Shown: positions 1-8,942 of the stretch, piece after piece
Numbering within the stretch: position 1 is the stretch's first letter
Layout: the number at the start of each line of letters is the position of its first letter
NCBI GenBank assembly: GCA_021324935.1
Contig: JAJPIE010000060.1
Span: forward strand, 1 to 64,000
Source: Acidobacteriota bacterium
GTDB lineage: Bacteria; Acidobacteriota; Terriglobia; Acidiferrales; UBA7541
DNA: 64,000 nt
Direction: 5' to 3'
The notes under the pieces: model-generated
What the model was told of the DNA's origin: nothing
Database searches by the model: none
The model's input: the letters and a program-made list of their open reading frames with translations, nothing else
Made by a program: the position numbers and the translations under genes

Positions 1-440
1 CCGCGGTGAGGCCGGTCGTGATTGTACTCCTCGATCCAGCGCGCGATCGAGGTTCGTGCTTCTTCCAAGCTGCGATACTCCGCCGTCCAGACTTCCTCTT
101 CCTTCAAACTTCGGTGGAACCGTTCGATGTAGCTGTTGCCTTCGGGGTGGTGATACGCCGTGCGGAGATGGGTGATGCCCAGCCGGTTCAGCGTTTCGAT
201 GAACCGGGAAGAAGTGAACTGTGTGCCATTACCGGTAGTCAGCGTCACGCTCGCCTGCCGGCCGCCGGCGGGAAGTCGTGCCAGCACCGCTTGCTCGACC
301 GCATCGAGCGCTTCCTCGGTTCGGCAGCGATGCGAGAGATTCCAGCTCACGATCTACCGTGTGCGGCAGTCGATCACGCACACCAGGTACGCCCAGCCCA
401 CGGCCGGACCCGCCCAGATCACGGTGAGGGAGTTCCGCGA
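1..440 (-). pseudogene. IS3-type transposase fragment (integrase core), inactivated
   Basis: Read on the minus strand, this encodes the C-terminal half of an IS3-family DDE transposase: WAYLVCVIDCRTR, then SWNLSHRCRTEEALDAVEQ, GTQFTSSRFIETLNRLGITH, the YIERFHRSLKEEEVW segment with the catalytic Glu, and the end-type EEYNHDRPHR. An in-frame TAG lies at 354-356, where relatives have a sense codon before IVSW. The second catalytic Asp, normally in a DNG motif before QFTS, reads TTGNG, so Asp is replaced by Gly. The reading frame runs off the left edge of the window. Two independent lesions argue that the element is dead. The boundary with the neighbouring broken gene lies somewhere between about 430 and 525; I could not see inverted repeats. 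Confidence 0.8.
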
Positions 441-524
441 ATGGAACGGCCGGCTGAGAAGTAAGAGGGCAACCCTCGAATTCTTGCCGTGTATCTGCTC
501 CGGGCTAAGTTTGTGGGGAGCCGC

Positions 525-971
525 ATAGACAAAGACCTTGGCGTCCACGGCGCCACCCCGATGTCGGGCGGCAAGGAGTCGATGGAGCGGAACACCCGCA
601 ATCTTCGCCGTCGCGTCCCACAGGGCCGTATCCAGTACGCCGACCGCGAGGGAGCGCTCACCGTGGCCGCCGGGCTTTTCGTTGCGGATCATCACTTTCC
701 AAGCCCGGTGTGGATCGAGATTTCGCCAGCGGCATCCAACAGCGCCAGCGGCTCGGCCGCCATCAGGCGGGGAATGAAGCGTCGCGCAAGAATCCGGCAG
801 GGGCGTAGCGGCCATTGGAACTAAAGCCGAAACCGACGACAGACCGGCCTTCGCACACAACGTCGGTAATCAGGGCGACGACGCTTACCGTCATCTGGCT
901 GAAATCAATGAATGCGTTGCGAATCGCCGATTTGATCGGACCACGGTTTCGCGGATGTCCACAATTCTCAA
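525..971 (-). pseudogene. Mandelate racemase/muconate lactonizing enzyme family pseudogene, truncated and frameshifted
   Basis: Minus-strand translation in alternating frames gives a recognisable N-terminal part of an enolase-superfamily enzyme: RIVDIRETVV, then after a frameshift IKSAIRNAFIDFSQM, SVVALITDVV and GFGFSSNGRYAP. After a further shift come LDPHRAWKVMIRNEKPGGHG, LAVGVLDTALWDATAKIAG and VFVYAA. At least two frame changes are needed. Similarity ends at about 525, just before the transposase remnant, so the C-terminal barrel with the metal ligands is missing. The remnant lies 34 bp downstream of the MmgE/PrpD gene on the same strand, so the two probably once formed a catabolic operon. 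The start is taken at a TTG near 971; this is approximate. Confidence 0.75.
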
Positions 972-1005
972 GAAATCACCGTTGTCTGGAGCGTGGGGAA
1001 GCTCC

Positions 1006-2520
1006 TCAGGGTTGCAGGAGTGGCCGAAGGTCACGGATATCGGAAAGGTTTTCGAGGCTGAAAAGCTTATCCAGGAGCCCGGCGCACTTCGCTGCTCCAA
1101 GCACGGGCGTGATCAGATCGCGCGCTTTGGCGACGACCTCTTCGCGCGTCATGGGATTTTCGGGAGTGCCGCGAACGTTATCCACGCGGCGGGAAAGCTT
1201 TGAGCCATCCGCAAGGATCAGCTCCAGAATGGCCACGCGGAGGGGCATCAGCTTTTCCAGACCTTCATCAGGAATAAGCTGAATTTTAGCGCGCTCGCGG
1301 AGCACGGCCGGGTCCTTCATGCGCGCGGTGTCGTGAGCGGAAGCAAAGGTGACGGTGTTGTCGAGCAGAGCCACGGCGAGGATATGCTGGAGGCAAATAT
1401 CCGGAATTTCCCGATTGTTGACAATGGCCGCTTCGGCTGTGGCCACTCGGACACTTACGCTCCTCACCTGCCCGGCGGTGAATGGATGCTGCTGGCGCAG
1501 GAGCTCCAGGGCATCCAGGGCCGCCTGAATAGGAGAACCGACTGGCCATTTTTTGATATTGGTGCGGGTAACCTCGAATCGTTCGCCCAATTTCTCAATA
1601 AGTCCCGAGGGATCGGCCTTGGGATTGTAGGCCGCAAAGAAATTGTCCTTGCCGGAGAAAATGTCGTCCACGCCGGTCCAGCCGGAATGCACGAGCAAGG
1701 CCGAGGTAACCCCATTGCGCGCGGTCATGCCGCCGAAAAGAAACGCCTTTTGCACGTGCTCCGTATCGCGGTTCCAAGCTCCCAGGCCGGAGGATTGCTG
1801 CGCCGTATAGCCGAGCATCCATCGCATTTGTTGCGCATTCAAACCGGCAGCACAACCCGCGGCGGCAGCGGCGCCAAATAGCGGGGAAATGCTGTGTGTG
1901 CTCCAGTGACTGGCGGCTTCAAATTGCTGGCCACCGAGGGTCATGGTGACCCGGGGCCCAATGTCGTACCCAAGCGCGACCGAACGCAGAAAATGATCGC
2001 CGCTGATGCGAAATTGTTCGCCGGCGGCCAGCGCGGCGGAGACCACGGCGCAACCTGGGTGAGATTGCGAGGGAGAGTGCGAGTCGTCGGTCTCATCCGC
2101 GTGCGACAAGATGCCATTTGCCAGCGCCGCTTCGATGGGGCCGCAAACGGTTTTGGATGCCACAACCGTAGAATCTCCGGCGCTCCGGTAGGTACCCACG
2201 AACTGAAACGCTCGCTGGCCCGGAAGCAAGCGTGATCCGGAAATCATCGCGGCCAGGGTATCGAGAATGTGATGCTTGGATTTTTCGGCGACATCGGGGG
2301 GCAGGGGCCGGGCGGATGCTTCGCTCATATAGCCGCTGAGTTGCTCCGTCACGGGACCCGCGATTTTTTCAAGGCGGTCAACGGGCGGCGGAACTTCCGC
2401 GCCGTTTGCGTCAACGGGCAGTACTGCGCCAGTGATTCCCAGGCCGGTCAACCGCAACAATTCCCTGCGCGTGAAGGCATACGATTTGAAAGACGGAAGA
2501 TTTGCCGGCCATCGATTCAT
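1006..2520 (-). CDS. MmgE/PrpD family protein with Tat signal
   Basis: A protein of about 504 residues of the MmgE/PrpD family (2-methylcitrate dehydratase and related dehydratases or decarboxylases). Family features seen are the SKHHILDTLAAMISG helix near the start of the domain, ANGILSHADETDDSH, LGYDIGPRV, the SHWSTHSISPLFGAAAAAG segment and a C-terminal KWPVGSPIQAALDA region. The N-terminus carries a twin-arginine motif (TRRELLRLTG), a hydrophobic stretch and a plausible ANG-AEV cleavage site, so export is likely, which is unusual for a family best known from the cytoplasm. I prefer the ATG at 2520; an upstream in-frame ATG at 2556 is possible. Downstream on the same strand is the remnant of an enolase-superfamily enzyme. 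The substrate cannot be told from sequence; prpC or prpB are not nearby. Confidence 0.85.
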   Translation of the reverse strand: MNRWPANLPSFKSYAFTRRELLRLTGLGITGAVLPVDANGAEVPPPVDRLEKIAGPVTEQLSGYMSEASARPLPPDVAEKSKHHILDTLAAMISGSRLLPGQRAFQFVGTYRSAGDSTVVASKTVCGPIEAALANGILSHADETDDSHSPSQSHPGCAVVSAALAAGEQFRISGDHFLRSVALGYDIGPRVTMTLGGQQFEAASHWSTHSISPLFGAAAAAGCAAGLNAQQMRWMLGYTAQQSSGLGAWNRDTEHVQKAFLFGGMTARNGVTSALLVHSGWTGVDDIFSGKDNFFAAYNPKADPSGLIEKLGERFEVTRTNIKKWPVGSPIQAALDALELLRQQHPFTAGQVRSVSVRVATAEAAIVNNREIPDICLQHILAVALLDNTVTFASAHDTARMKDPAVLRERAKIQLIPDEGLEKLMPLRVAILELILADGSKLSRRVDNVRGTPENPMTREEVVAKARDLITPVLGAAKCAGLLDKLFSLENLSDIRDLRPLLQP

Positions 2521-2611
2521 TGAATTGATTGCTCCTGCCAGCGAGGCGCGAGTCATCCCTGGCGAGTCAGCGGTACTACTCGCTCCCGCGCACTTTCGCC
2601 GTCAGAGTATT

Positions 2612-2935
2612 CTACGGCTGAATGTCCCAGGCGCGCACCTCGGCGTCCTTGCCCTCATGATGAGGGACGACAAGATAGTACCGATTCCACTCGGGCACGA
2701 GAATTGCCGTTTTCGCGCGGAAGGCGCCGGGTATTCTGGCCAGCAGCGCGTAGTGGTCAGCATCTTTCTGCTCAAAGACGTCCAGGAAGCCGTCGCCCGC
2801 CAGATAGACGCGCTTGTGCTGTGCGTCACAGGCGGCGGCGTCCACCAGTCCGATCGCGGGCAGGTCGGCAACCACTTTGCCGTCGTCGGAGTTGAGGACC
2901 ACCAATTTGCCCGGATTGCGCGTGACAACGAACAA
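2612..2935 (-). pseudogene. YncE-like beta-propeller C-terminal fragment
   Basis: About 108 residues show repeat-like segments (LFVVTRNPGKLVVLN, VVADLPAIGLVDAAACDA, KRVYLAGDGFLDVFEQ, ending EVRAWDIQP) typical of secreted YncE or lactonase-type seven-bladed propellers. Only about two blades are present. Upstream the frame runs straight into the hairpin that follows the porin gene, with no signal peptide or ribosome-binding site. I read it as the 3' remnant of a larger gene removed by deletion. The family assignment rests on blade-like patterns only. Confidence 0.55.
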
Positions 2936-2959
2936 GCTTCGGAAGCCCGAAATAGCTGA

Positions 2960-2995
2960 GCCCCGGATTGCAGGAAGTGCCGTGCAATCCGGGGC
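2960..2995 (-). terminator. Hairpin after the porin gene
   Basis: A 13-bp perfect stem (GCCCCGGATTGCA paired with TGCAATCCGGGGC) encloses a 10-base loop and begins 35 bases past the stop of the minus-strand porin gene. No strong U-tract follows, so it could be a weak intrinsic terminator or an mRNA 3'-stabilising structure. Confidence 0.6.
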
Positions 2996-3030
2996 CCAGC
3001 CAGCGCTCACACGGGCGCGGGGTTAGCTCG

Positions 3031-5076
3031 CTATGGCAGGTAGTAGCGGAACGACGTGAACACCATGTTGTCGATTGCCTTCGGTGCATTGTTGCTCGCG
3101 CCAGACCATCCCACCTTGTACAGGTAGGAATATTGCAAGCCCCATTGCACACGGCCCCTCTCGCCTTGGTAAACCTTGTGCCAGAAGCCGAGGGTTCCTT
3201 CCGCGATGTAGCGGATATCGCCGGCGCACGTGCCGCCGCCGTTCGGGAAGCCAGAGCCTGATGGTCCAGTGTTCGCCGGGGGATTCTCGGTCGAGCAGCC
3301 GCTGTTGTTAGAAAGTGCATTCCCATACCCGCCAAAACCGCTCGACGGATTGCCGAAGGTCGTTTGCGAAGGCACACCGTACTGGATCGTTCCTGGAGGT
3401 GCGCCAACGCAAGCCGGCTCGCCGGTGCCGCCGCATCCGGGGATAGCGGGGGATACCGTGGCCTTGATTGAGGTGTAGCCGGTATACTGAGCGCGGGCTG
3501 CGTACTCGCCACCGTAGTACGCGTAGAGGTCGAGTTTCGGTGTGGGATGCCACTCCAGGCGGCCGAGGAAGTTCGCGGCATGAATCGGAACAAGCACGCC
3601 ATCCGGTCGCGCCGTCAGGTCGGGCAACTGAGCCGAAGCATACCGGCCGATTCCGGTGCCGTATCCGGCCTTCAATGCAGCGTCAAGTTTTTTCTGGAAC
3701 AGCGGGAGACGACCGCTGACTTCAAAGCCACCTCCGGTCCGCGAGTCATTGTATGCGCCAACCGCGCTGGGCGACGTGATGGCATTGTTGATCGCGCAAG
3801 GATCCGTCGGTGCGGACACCGCGCAGGGATAAATGCGGTCGCGGAATTCGCTCAGGATGCCCACCACTTCGTAGTGGCCAAATCCCGGATCCCATGCGGC
3901 CTTGAAGAGAAAGTCAGGCAGCTTGTTGATGGTATAGCCCGCGGCGTCGCTGAAGTTGTACAAACCGCCGCCGTTGCCGGGTGCGTTGAAGAAAAAGTTT
4001 GTGGTGGTGGACACGCTGGCTGTCGACTGGTTGGTGGTCGAAATATTGGAGAAGCCGCGCCCACCGATCGTCGCCTGCGCGCCTTCGATGGAGGCCGCAA
4101 CGGCGAACGTGTCGCCGAACGTTTTGGTCGCCCGCAGTCCGTACTGGCGCGCCCAGTTGAACCCCACCTGGTATTGCGGGTCGATGGTCAGCGGAATCCA
4201 TTCGTCACGGTTCACGATGCCCTTGCGGTTCTCCGTCGCCAGGGACCACATCTGGCCTCCCGAAAACGCCCAGCCGTTGTCCAGGTCGATGCGGCCCCAG
4301 AACTGACGCTGCCGCAATACGTACGAGTTGCTCTGCCGATTGTTGGAAGTCACGCCGGTACCCAGGAAGTCCGTCTCCACGTAACCGGTCAATTTGGCGT
4401 TGGAGATTTTTCCTTCCACCAGCATGCTGAGTCGCGACTGCCGTCCGGTGAAGTTGCTTTCGGTCAGCCTGCTCAAAGAGTTTCCTGGATACGGAATTCC
4501 GGTAAAAGGCGTGTTGATGTCGCTGCTGGTCGCCCGCTGCCGCGTCACGCTTTCAGCCGCGACGAAGCCGCCCGGGGTGATCGTCACACCCTTGTAGCGG
4601 ATCGCCATCGGCCCCTTTTCTTCATCCTTTTGCTGTTCGCTGGTCGCCAGCGCCGCTGCGGCCGAAGCCGCCGCGCTGCTCGCTGCCATGCTGGCAACCG
4701 TGGAGTTCAGCTCGGTCGTCGCGGTCTTCACCTCGCTCGACGTGGCCACCGCTTCGGTCGCCTTGGTGCTCGCTTCCGTCGCGCGCGAATTCGCCGACGC
4801 CGCGGCTTCCCGCGCTTCTTCGATTTCCTTGTCCCGCTTGGTCAGCTCTTCCTTCAGCATCTGGAGCTGTTCCTGCTGTGCGCGCAGGGCCTGCCGCAAT
4901 TCTTCCATCTCTGCGGCAATCTCCGCATTCGACTTCGTGGCCGCGCTGGCTGCTGCTGGCTTGGCGGGCTGTGCCGCTTCCTTCGGTGCGTCTTTTGGTG
5001 AATCTTTCGGTGAGTCAGCAAACGCTGTTCCGGCCGTCAAGAACAGCGATAAAGTGAGTGCTGCAAATTTTTTCAT
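3031..5076 (-). CDS. Coiled-coil outer-membrane porin
   Basis: 681 residues. The N-terminus is a classical signal peptide (MKKFAALTLSLFLTAGTAFA). Next comes a Lys/Pro/Ala-rich linker, then a heptad-like segment at about residues 50-150 (EIAAEMEELRQALRAQQEQL and the Ala/Ser/Thr-rich part that follows), which should form a periplasmic coiled coil. From about residue 155 the sequence alternates aromatic and small residues, as in a beta-barrel, with motifs such as GYVETDFLG, RQFWGRIDLDNGWAFSGGQM and a C-terminal FTSFRYYLP strand. This layout matches large porins common in acidobacteria. It probably allows diffusion of small solutes; specificity is unknown. A good ribosome-binding site (AGAGAGG) precedes the ATG, and a hairpin follows the stop. 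Confidence 0.8.
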   Translation of the reverse strand: MKKFAALTLSLFLTAGTAFADSPKDSPKDAPKEAAQPAKPAAASAATKSNAEIAAEMEELRQALRAQQEQLQMLKEELTKRDKEIEEAREAAASANSRATEASTKATEAVATSSEVKTATTELNSTVASMAASSAAASAAAALATSEQQKDEEKGPMAIRYKGVTITPGGFVAAESVTRQRATSSDINTPFTGIPYPGNSLSRLTESNFTGRQSRLSMLVEGKISNAKLTGYVETDFLGTGVTSNNRQSNSYVLRQRQFWGRIDLDNGWAFSGGQMWSLATENRKGIVNRDEWIPLTIDPQYQVGFNWARQYGLRATKTFGDTFAVAASIEGAQATIGGRGFSNISTTNQSTASVSTTTNFFFNAPGNGGGLYNFSDAAGYTINKLPDFLFKAAWDPGFGHYEVVGILSEFRDRIYPCAVSAPTDPCAINNAITSPSAVGAYNDSRTGGGFEVSGRLPLFQKKLDAALKAGYGTGIGRYASAQLPDLTARPDGVLVPIHAANFLGRLEWHPTPKLDLYAYYGGEYAARAQYTGYTSIKATVSPAIPGCGGTGEPACVGAPPGTIQYGVPSQTTFGNPSSGFGGYGNALSNNSGCSTENPPANTGPSGSGFPNGGGTCAGDIRYIAEGTLGFWHKVYQGERGRVQWGLQYSYLYKVGWSGASNNAPKAIDNMVFTSFRYYLP

Positions 5077-5222
5077 TGCCTCTCTCTTTTCCTGCTTTGG
5101 ATTTCAGACTGCGATCGCGGGAATGACGTACCACCCCGGGAAACGACAGTAGGGGTAGCTTCTTACAGCGAGGTCAATGGTATGTAAATATCTTGTAATC
5201 TACCGCGCGGTTGGTTTTGAAG

Positions 5223-5822
5223 TTATTCAAAACAGAGGCGTAACGCTAGGTTAACGGAGCGGGATGCAGCCGTAGCCTCGCAGAGCTGCACAATATCTGG
5301 AGACTCCCTTGCGTGAGATGCCACGTAAAGAGCCCTGCTCAACCCATTCGAAACAGGCACGATGAGGACCTGAGAGTTTGTTCTGGGCTGCAAAAGCAAG
5401 GGTTGCATCGACTCCCGGGCGCAAATTCTCGATGAGCTGCGCCCCGGACAATTGCCGGAGTGACCAGCCCGCAGAACTTCGGCAATTTGGTCGCCGATCT
5501 TCATCAGCGGATTCAACGCGAGTACCGGCTCTTGAGGCACCAACGGAATCCGCGCACCGCGAGGCTCGTTCATCTCACGATCCGTCAGCCTCCAGAGCTT
5601 CCGCCCCTCGAACTCGATGTCGCCTTCCACGCGTGCGGTTCGGGGCAGCAGGCGCAATAAACTTTTCGCCAGCGTGGACTTCCCGCTTCCGGATTCTCCG
5701 AGACACCCGACTACTTCTCCTTCGCAAACGCGAAGATCCACCCCGTTCAGGGCCTAAACAATCCTTCCGTTATCCTTGTGAAAACGGACGTGGAGATCGC
5801 GGATGGAGAGGAGCTGTGGCAT
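5223..5822 (-). pseudogene. Oligopeptide ABC transporter ATPase (OppD/DppD type), broken
   Basis: A minus-strand frame starting with ATG at 5822 encodes MPQLLSIRDLHVRFHKDNG, then an in-frame TAG (5754-5756). Past it come ALNGVDLRVCEGEVVG, the Walker A motif GESGSGKST, and the Q-loop region LVPQEPVLALNPL typical of peptide/nickel transporter ATPases. After about residue 115 (near 5459) similarity stops. No signature LSGGQ, Walker B or switch His follows, and the frame ends at 5223 in unrelated sequence. The gene is therefore dead twice over: by nonsense codon and by loss of the C-terminal half. No permease or binding-protein genes accompany it. Confidence 0.8.
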
Positions 5823-6436
5823 CGCGCCGATGGAATCGCCCTTCCAAAAGGCTAACGTCGTTGGAGAGCGGTGTCTATTGACACCGGGTTGCCCGTTTGA
5901 ACACCAAAATGCCGCGAAGGCAGGAGTGCCGAGATCGAGAAAAGAGGTATGACGTTAACACCGAACGAGTTTGTAGTTTGAAAGGATGGCGCGGAGGCCT
6001 GAGGTCCGCAGTCGGCTCGGTGCCACCGCCCGGGCAAAACCGAAGCACCACGGGCTTGGCTTGCCGCAAGCTACCTGAAGATGTGACGCGATGAACAAGA
6101 GGCGGCAGCAAAATTCACGGCTTCCAGTCCATAAACGAGCCGTGCAGGTAGCAGGGCCGCGATGAGTTTGGGGCTTACCCGATCCGGGCGAATTCCGATG
6201 AATTAATCGCTGGTGGGCAGGTGTTGAGCTGGAAACTCACGTTTGTGCAATGAGCGGTGATTGGCATCACTGAAAGCAGGCTGAAATTCTGGGGAAATCG
6301 ATGCATACCGCGCTGCCACGCTCTGCATGTACGGTCTTTCGACAGGGGAATTCGATTTTCGCTCCAGAGACAATTTGAGGAAATCGCGGGGCGCTGCCTG
6401 AGACGCTCCTTTGGTTCTCCCAAAGAGTGTGAATCT
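5823..6436. other. Gene-free stretch
   Basis: About 610 bases between the broken ABC gene and the outer-membrane protein gene. Short open frames exist on both strands but none shows a signal, domain or convincing ribosome-binding site. I see no RNA gene or clear repeat. The promoter of the downstream gene must lie in its right part. Confidence 0.6.
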
Positions 6437-7153
6437 ATGAAACGCCTATTGATTTGCCTGATTTTGCTGGCCATCGCTCTGCCTGCCTGCGCGCAGGACG
6501 CTGAAATCAACCGTTACACGCTTTACACAGGTTTCGATTACTTTATCGGCCCCGGACTCAGCATGACGCAGCGAGGCTTCGATACGGACTTCGGAGTTAC
6601 CGCGAAGCCATGGCTCGGACTGGGAGTGGATTTCAGTGCCGCGGGAGACGCCATCCTTAGCGGAGGAGGCACCATCAACGGGGCTTCGACGGTCTATGCA
6701 CCCACTCTCAATAGTGCCTACCAGAACGGCATTCCTCCTTATGTGCAGCCAGGGGTTGTACCTCCAGCGAACGCTGTGAACGTCTCTTTCAAATCAACGA
6801 CCTACACTGTTGCGGTCGGTGCCCAGATCTACCTGCGTAAATTCAAAAAGGTCACGTTTCTCGTCCGGCCCGGCTTCGGCGCCATCCATGCGTCAGTCGA
6901 CCTGAACGTGCCGCCGGGGTTGCCGCAATTGTTTGTGCCGCTGAACCTCCCTGTGCCCAAAAGCTCACAGAGCGACACCACCTGGTTTATAGGGTTCGGC
7001 GGCGGATTCGATATCAACTTTTCGCGGCGAGTAGGTCTACGGGTTACGACCGACTGGATCAACTCTCACTTGTTCTCCGACATTCTCACGAATCGGCAGA
7101 ACTATATCCGGGTAACCATCGGGCCAACGTGGAAGTGGGGCCATCTGGACTAA
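6437..7153 (+). CDS. Outer-membrane beta-barrel protein
   Basis: 238 residues with a signal peptide (MKRLLICLILLAIALPACA, cleavage before QDAEINR). The rest alternates polar and aromatic residues with Gly-rich turns (YTLYTGFDYFIGPGLSMTQRG, TYTVAVGAQIYLRK, TTWFIGFGGGFDINFSRRVG) and ends in YIRVTIGPTWKWGHLD. This is the pattern of a small 8-stranded OmpA/OmpX-like barrel. The frame is open upstream to 6257, but the ATG at 6437 is chosen because the signal peptide starts there. It has no obvious partner genes. The function is unknown; structural, adhesive or small-solute roles are all possible. Confidence 0.7.
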   Translation: MKRLLICLILLAIALPACAQDAEINRYTLYTGFDYFIGPGLSMTQRGFDTDFGVTAKPWLGLGVDFSAAGDAILSGGGTINGASTVYAPTLNSAYQNGIPPYVQPGVVPPANAVNVSFKSTTYTVAVGAQIYLRKFKKVTFLVRPGFGAIHASVDLNVPPGLPQLFVPLNLPVPKSSQSDTTWFIGFGGGFDINFSRRVGLRVTTDWINSHLFSDILTNRQNYIRVTIGPTWKWGHLD

Positions 7154-7328
7154 TAGCGCTCTGCGAGCGTTGAAAAACGCGACAATCGCTTGAGAAACAC
7201 AGAGAAAAGGCCGTGGAAATCTCGCCATCAGCCGCCAAGGTGATGCGGGTCACAGCCGTATGTCTCATTCGCGGAGTATGAAGTGATCAGGTCTACATCC
7301 AACCGGAAGCCCAGGGATCCGGCGCATC

Positions 7329-8915
7329 ATGACTAAGCGAAAATCGGTCCCGAGCTACAACTTCTCCGCAGCGGACGCTGCATTCCTATATCTGGAGCGA
7401 AAAGACATTCCCCTGCACATCGCGAGTGTGTGCATTTTCGACGGAGCCATTCCCTTCAAACAATTTGTGGCGAGCATCAAGTCGAAATTGCCGCAGGTCC
7501 CGCTCTACCAAAAGATCCCGATGGTGCCCGCGTGGAGCCTGGAATTTCCGAAGTGGCACGACGACCCGAACTTCGACATCCGGCGGCATATATTTCACGT
7601 GAGGCTGGAACCGCCGGGGGACGAAGCTGCATTGGAAGCGCTGGCGGGAAAGTTGCTGAGCCAGGTGCTGGACCGCAATAAGCCGCTTTGGGAGATGCAC
7701 GTTATTGACGGCCTGAAGGACGGACGAGGGGCGATCATCTGGCGAGTGCACCACTCCCTGTGCGACGGAGTTTCCGGCGCGGAATTGATGAAGAAGATCC
7801 TGGACGAGAGCCCGGAGGGAGCACTGAAGAGGCGCCGTGCCAACGGCCGCCCGATGCACGCTGAAACGGAGGAAAACGATCTAGTGGAAGGGATTTCCAA
7901 GGCGGTAACGAGCGCACTTGGAAACCTGGTGTCTTTAGAAGCGGGACTGCTGGACTTTGCGCAAGGGTTCCTGGGCGCAAAAGACAAGAGCCCGCTAAAG
8001 GGGCTGGTGGACATTCTGCCGGAGTACGCAGCGTCTGTGGAGCGCTTGCCATTCAACAAGCCTTGCACGGGAGCGAGGAAGTTCTGCTGGGGAGAAATCT
8101 CGATGGCCGGCGTGCAGAAGGTACGAGAAGCGGCCGGCGGAACAGTGAACGACGTGGTGCTAACAGTGCTGGCGCGGGCGCTGGCGCGCTACGTGAAGCT
8201 GCACGGACAATCGGTGGTGAAGCGGTTCGCGCGCGTGGTCTGCCCGGTGAATCTGCGGCAGGCGGACCAAAACGATGGGATTGGGAACCAAATTTCGTTT
8301 CTGCCCAGAGCGCTACCGTTGGACGCGCGCGGGCCGGTGGAGACACTGCACGCGATCTCGCAAAGAACGGTAATGTTGAAGAAATCCGGCGCGCTGGGAC
8401 TGGTGGGCCTCGCTGCGAGATGGCTCGCGACGGTGCCGCCCCCGATTCAGGCGCTGTTCTGGCGGAATATTCCGGACTTCATCCTGCCGCTGCCGCTCTT
8501 CAACATGATTTGCACGAATGTGGCGGGATCGGCGACGCCACTCTATGCCGCAGGCCGGAAGATGATTGCGGCATATCCGCAGGTGCCGACGGGCTACGAT
8601 CTGGGAATCGGAGTGGCGGTCCATAGCTACGACGGGAAGCTGTTCCTCGGATTGATCGCGGACACAGTAGCGGCCCCGGACGTGGATTGTTTCCGCGATT
8701 TCCTGGTGACCGCGTTCGAAGAATTGATCCAATCGGCGACGGCGAAGAAGAAGCGGCAGGCTCAAAAGACTCCGCGGAAGGTAAAAGCCAGGCAGGCGCA
8801 TCCACCGCCGCCTGCGGAGTCTGTTCAGGAAGCAGCTGCTGTTTCCAGGAGTACCGAAGAAGCCCCTGAAGAAAAAGAGACGGCGGCAGTGGAACATGCC
8901 GTGGAAGCCGCATAA
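7329..8915 (+). CDS. Wax ester synthase/diacylglycerol acyltransferase (WS/DGAT)
   Basis: 528 residues. Members transfer fatty acyl groups from acyl-CoA to fatty alcohols or diacylglycerol, making wax esters or triacylglycerol at the membrane/lipid-body surface. The N-terminal part has the family start (FSAADAAFLYLERKDIPLHI) and the catalytic HHxxxDG motif as HHSLCDG (residues 141-147). The C-terminal half carries the NDVVL segment, RFARVVCPVNLR, GNQISFLPRALP and the NVAGSATPLYAAGRKM region typical of the family. The last 70 residues are a Lys/Ala/Glu-rich tail with no domain. The HMG-CoA reductase gene follows after 27 bases, so the two are probably co-transcribed. Which lipid is made cannot be told. 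Confidence 0.9.
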   Translation: MTKRKSVPSYNFSAADAAFLYLERKDIPLHIASVCIFDGAIPFKQFVASIKSKLPQVPLYQKIPMVPAWSLEFPKWHDDPNFDIRRHIFHVRLEPPGDEAALEALAGKLLSQVLDRNKPLWEMHVIDGLKDGRGAIIWRVHHSLCDGVSGAELMKKILDESPEGALKRRRANGRPMHAETEENDLVEGISKAVTSALGNLVSLEAGLLDFAQGFLGAKDKSPLKGLVDILPEYAASVERLPFNKPCTGARKFCWGEISMAGVQKVREAAGGTVNDVVLTVLARALARYVKLHGQSVVKRFARVVCPVNLRQADQNDGIGNQISFLPRALPLDARGPVETLHAISQRTVMLKKSGALGLVGLAARWLATVPPPIQALFWRNIPDFILPLPLFNMICTNVAGSATPLYAAGRKMIAAYPQVPTGYDLGIGVAVHSYDGKLFLGLIADTVAAPDVDCFRDFLVTAFEELIQSATAKKKRQAQKTPRKVKARQAHPPPPAESVQEAAAVSRSTEEAPEEKETAAVEHAVEAA

Positions 8916-8942
8916 CGCGGGGGACGGAAGAAGAAACTTTGT

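Noticed and set aside
3547..5001. 484-codon open frame on the plus strand opposite the porin
   Set aside because: It overlaps the porin completely; composition is Arg/Gly-rich and no motif is seen.
5875..6111. Open frames in the gap before the outer-membrane protein gene
   Set aside because: No ribosome-binding site, signal or domain, and both strands are open by composition only.
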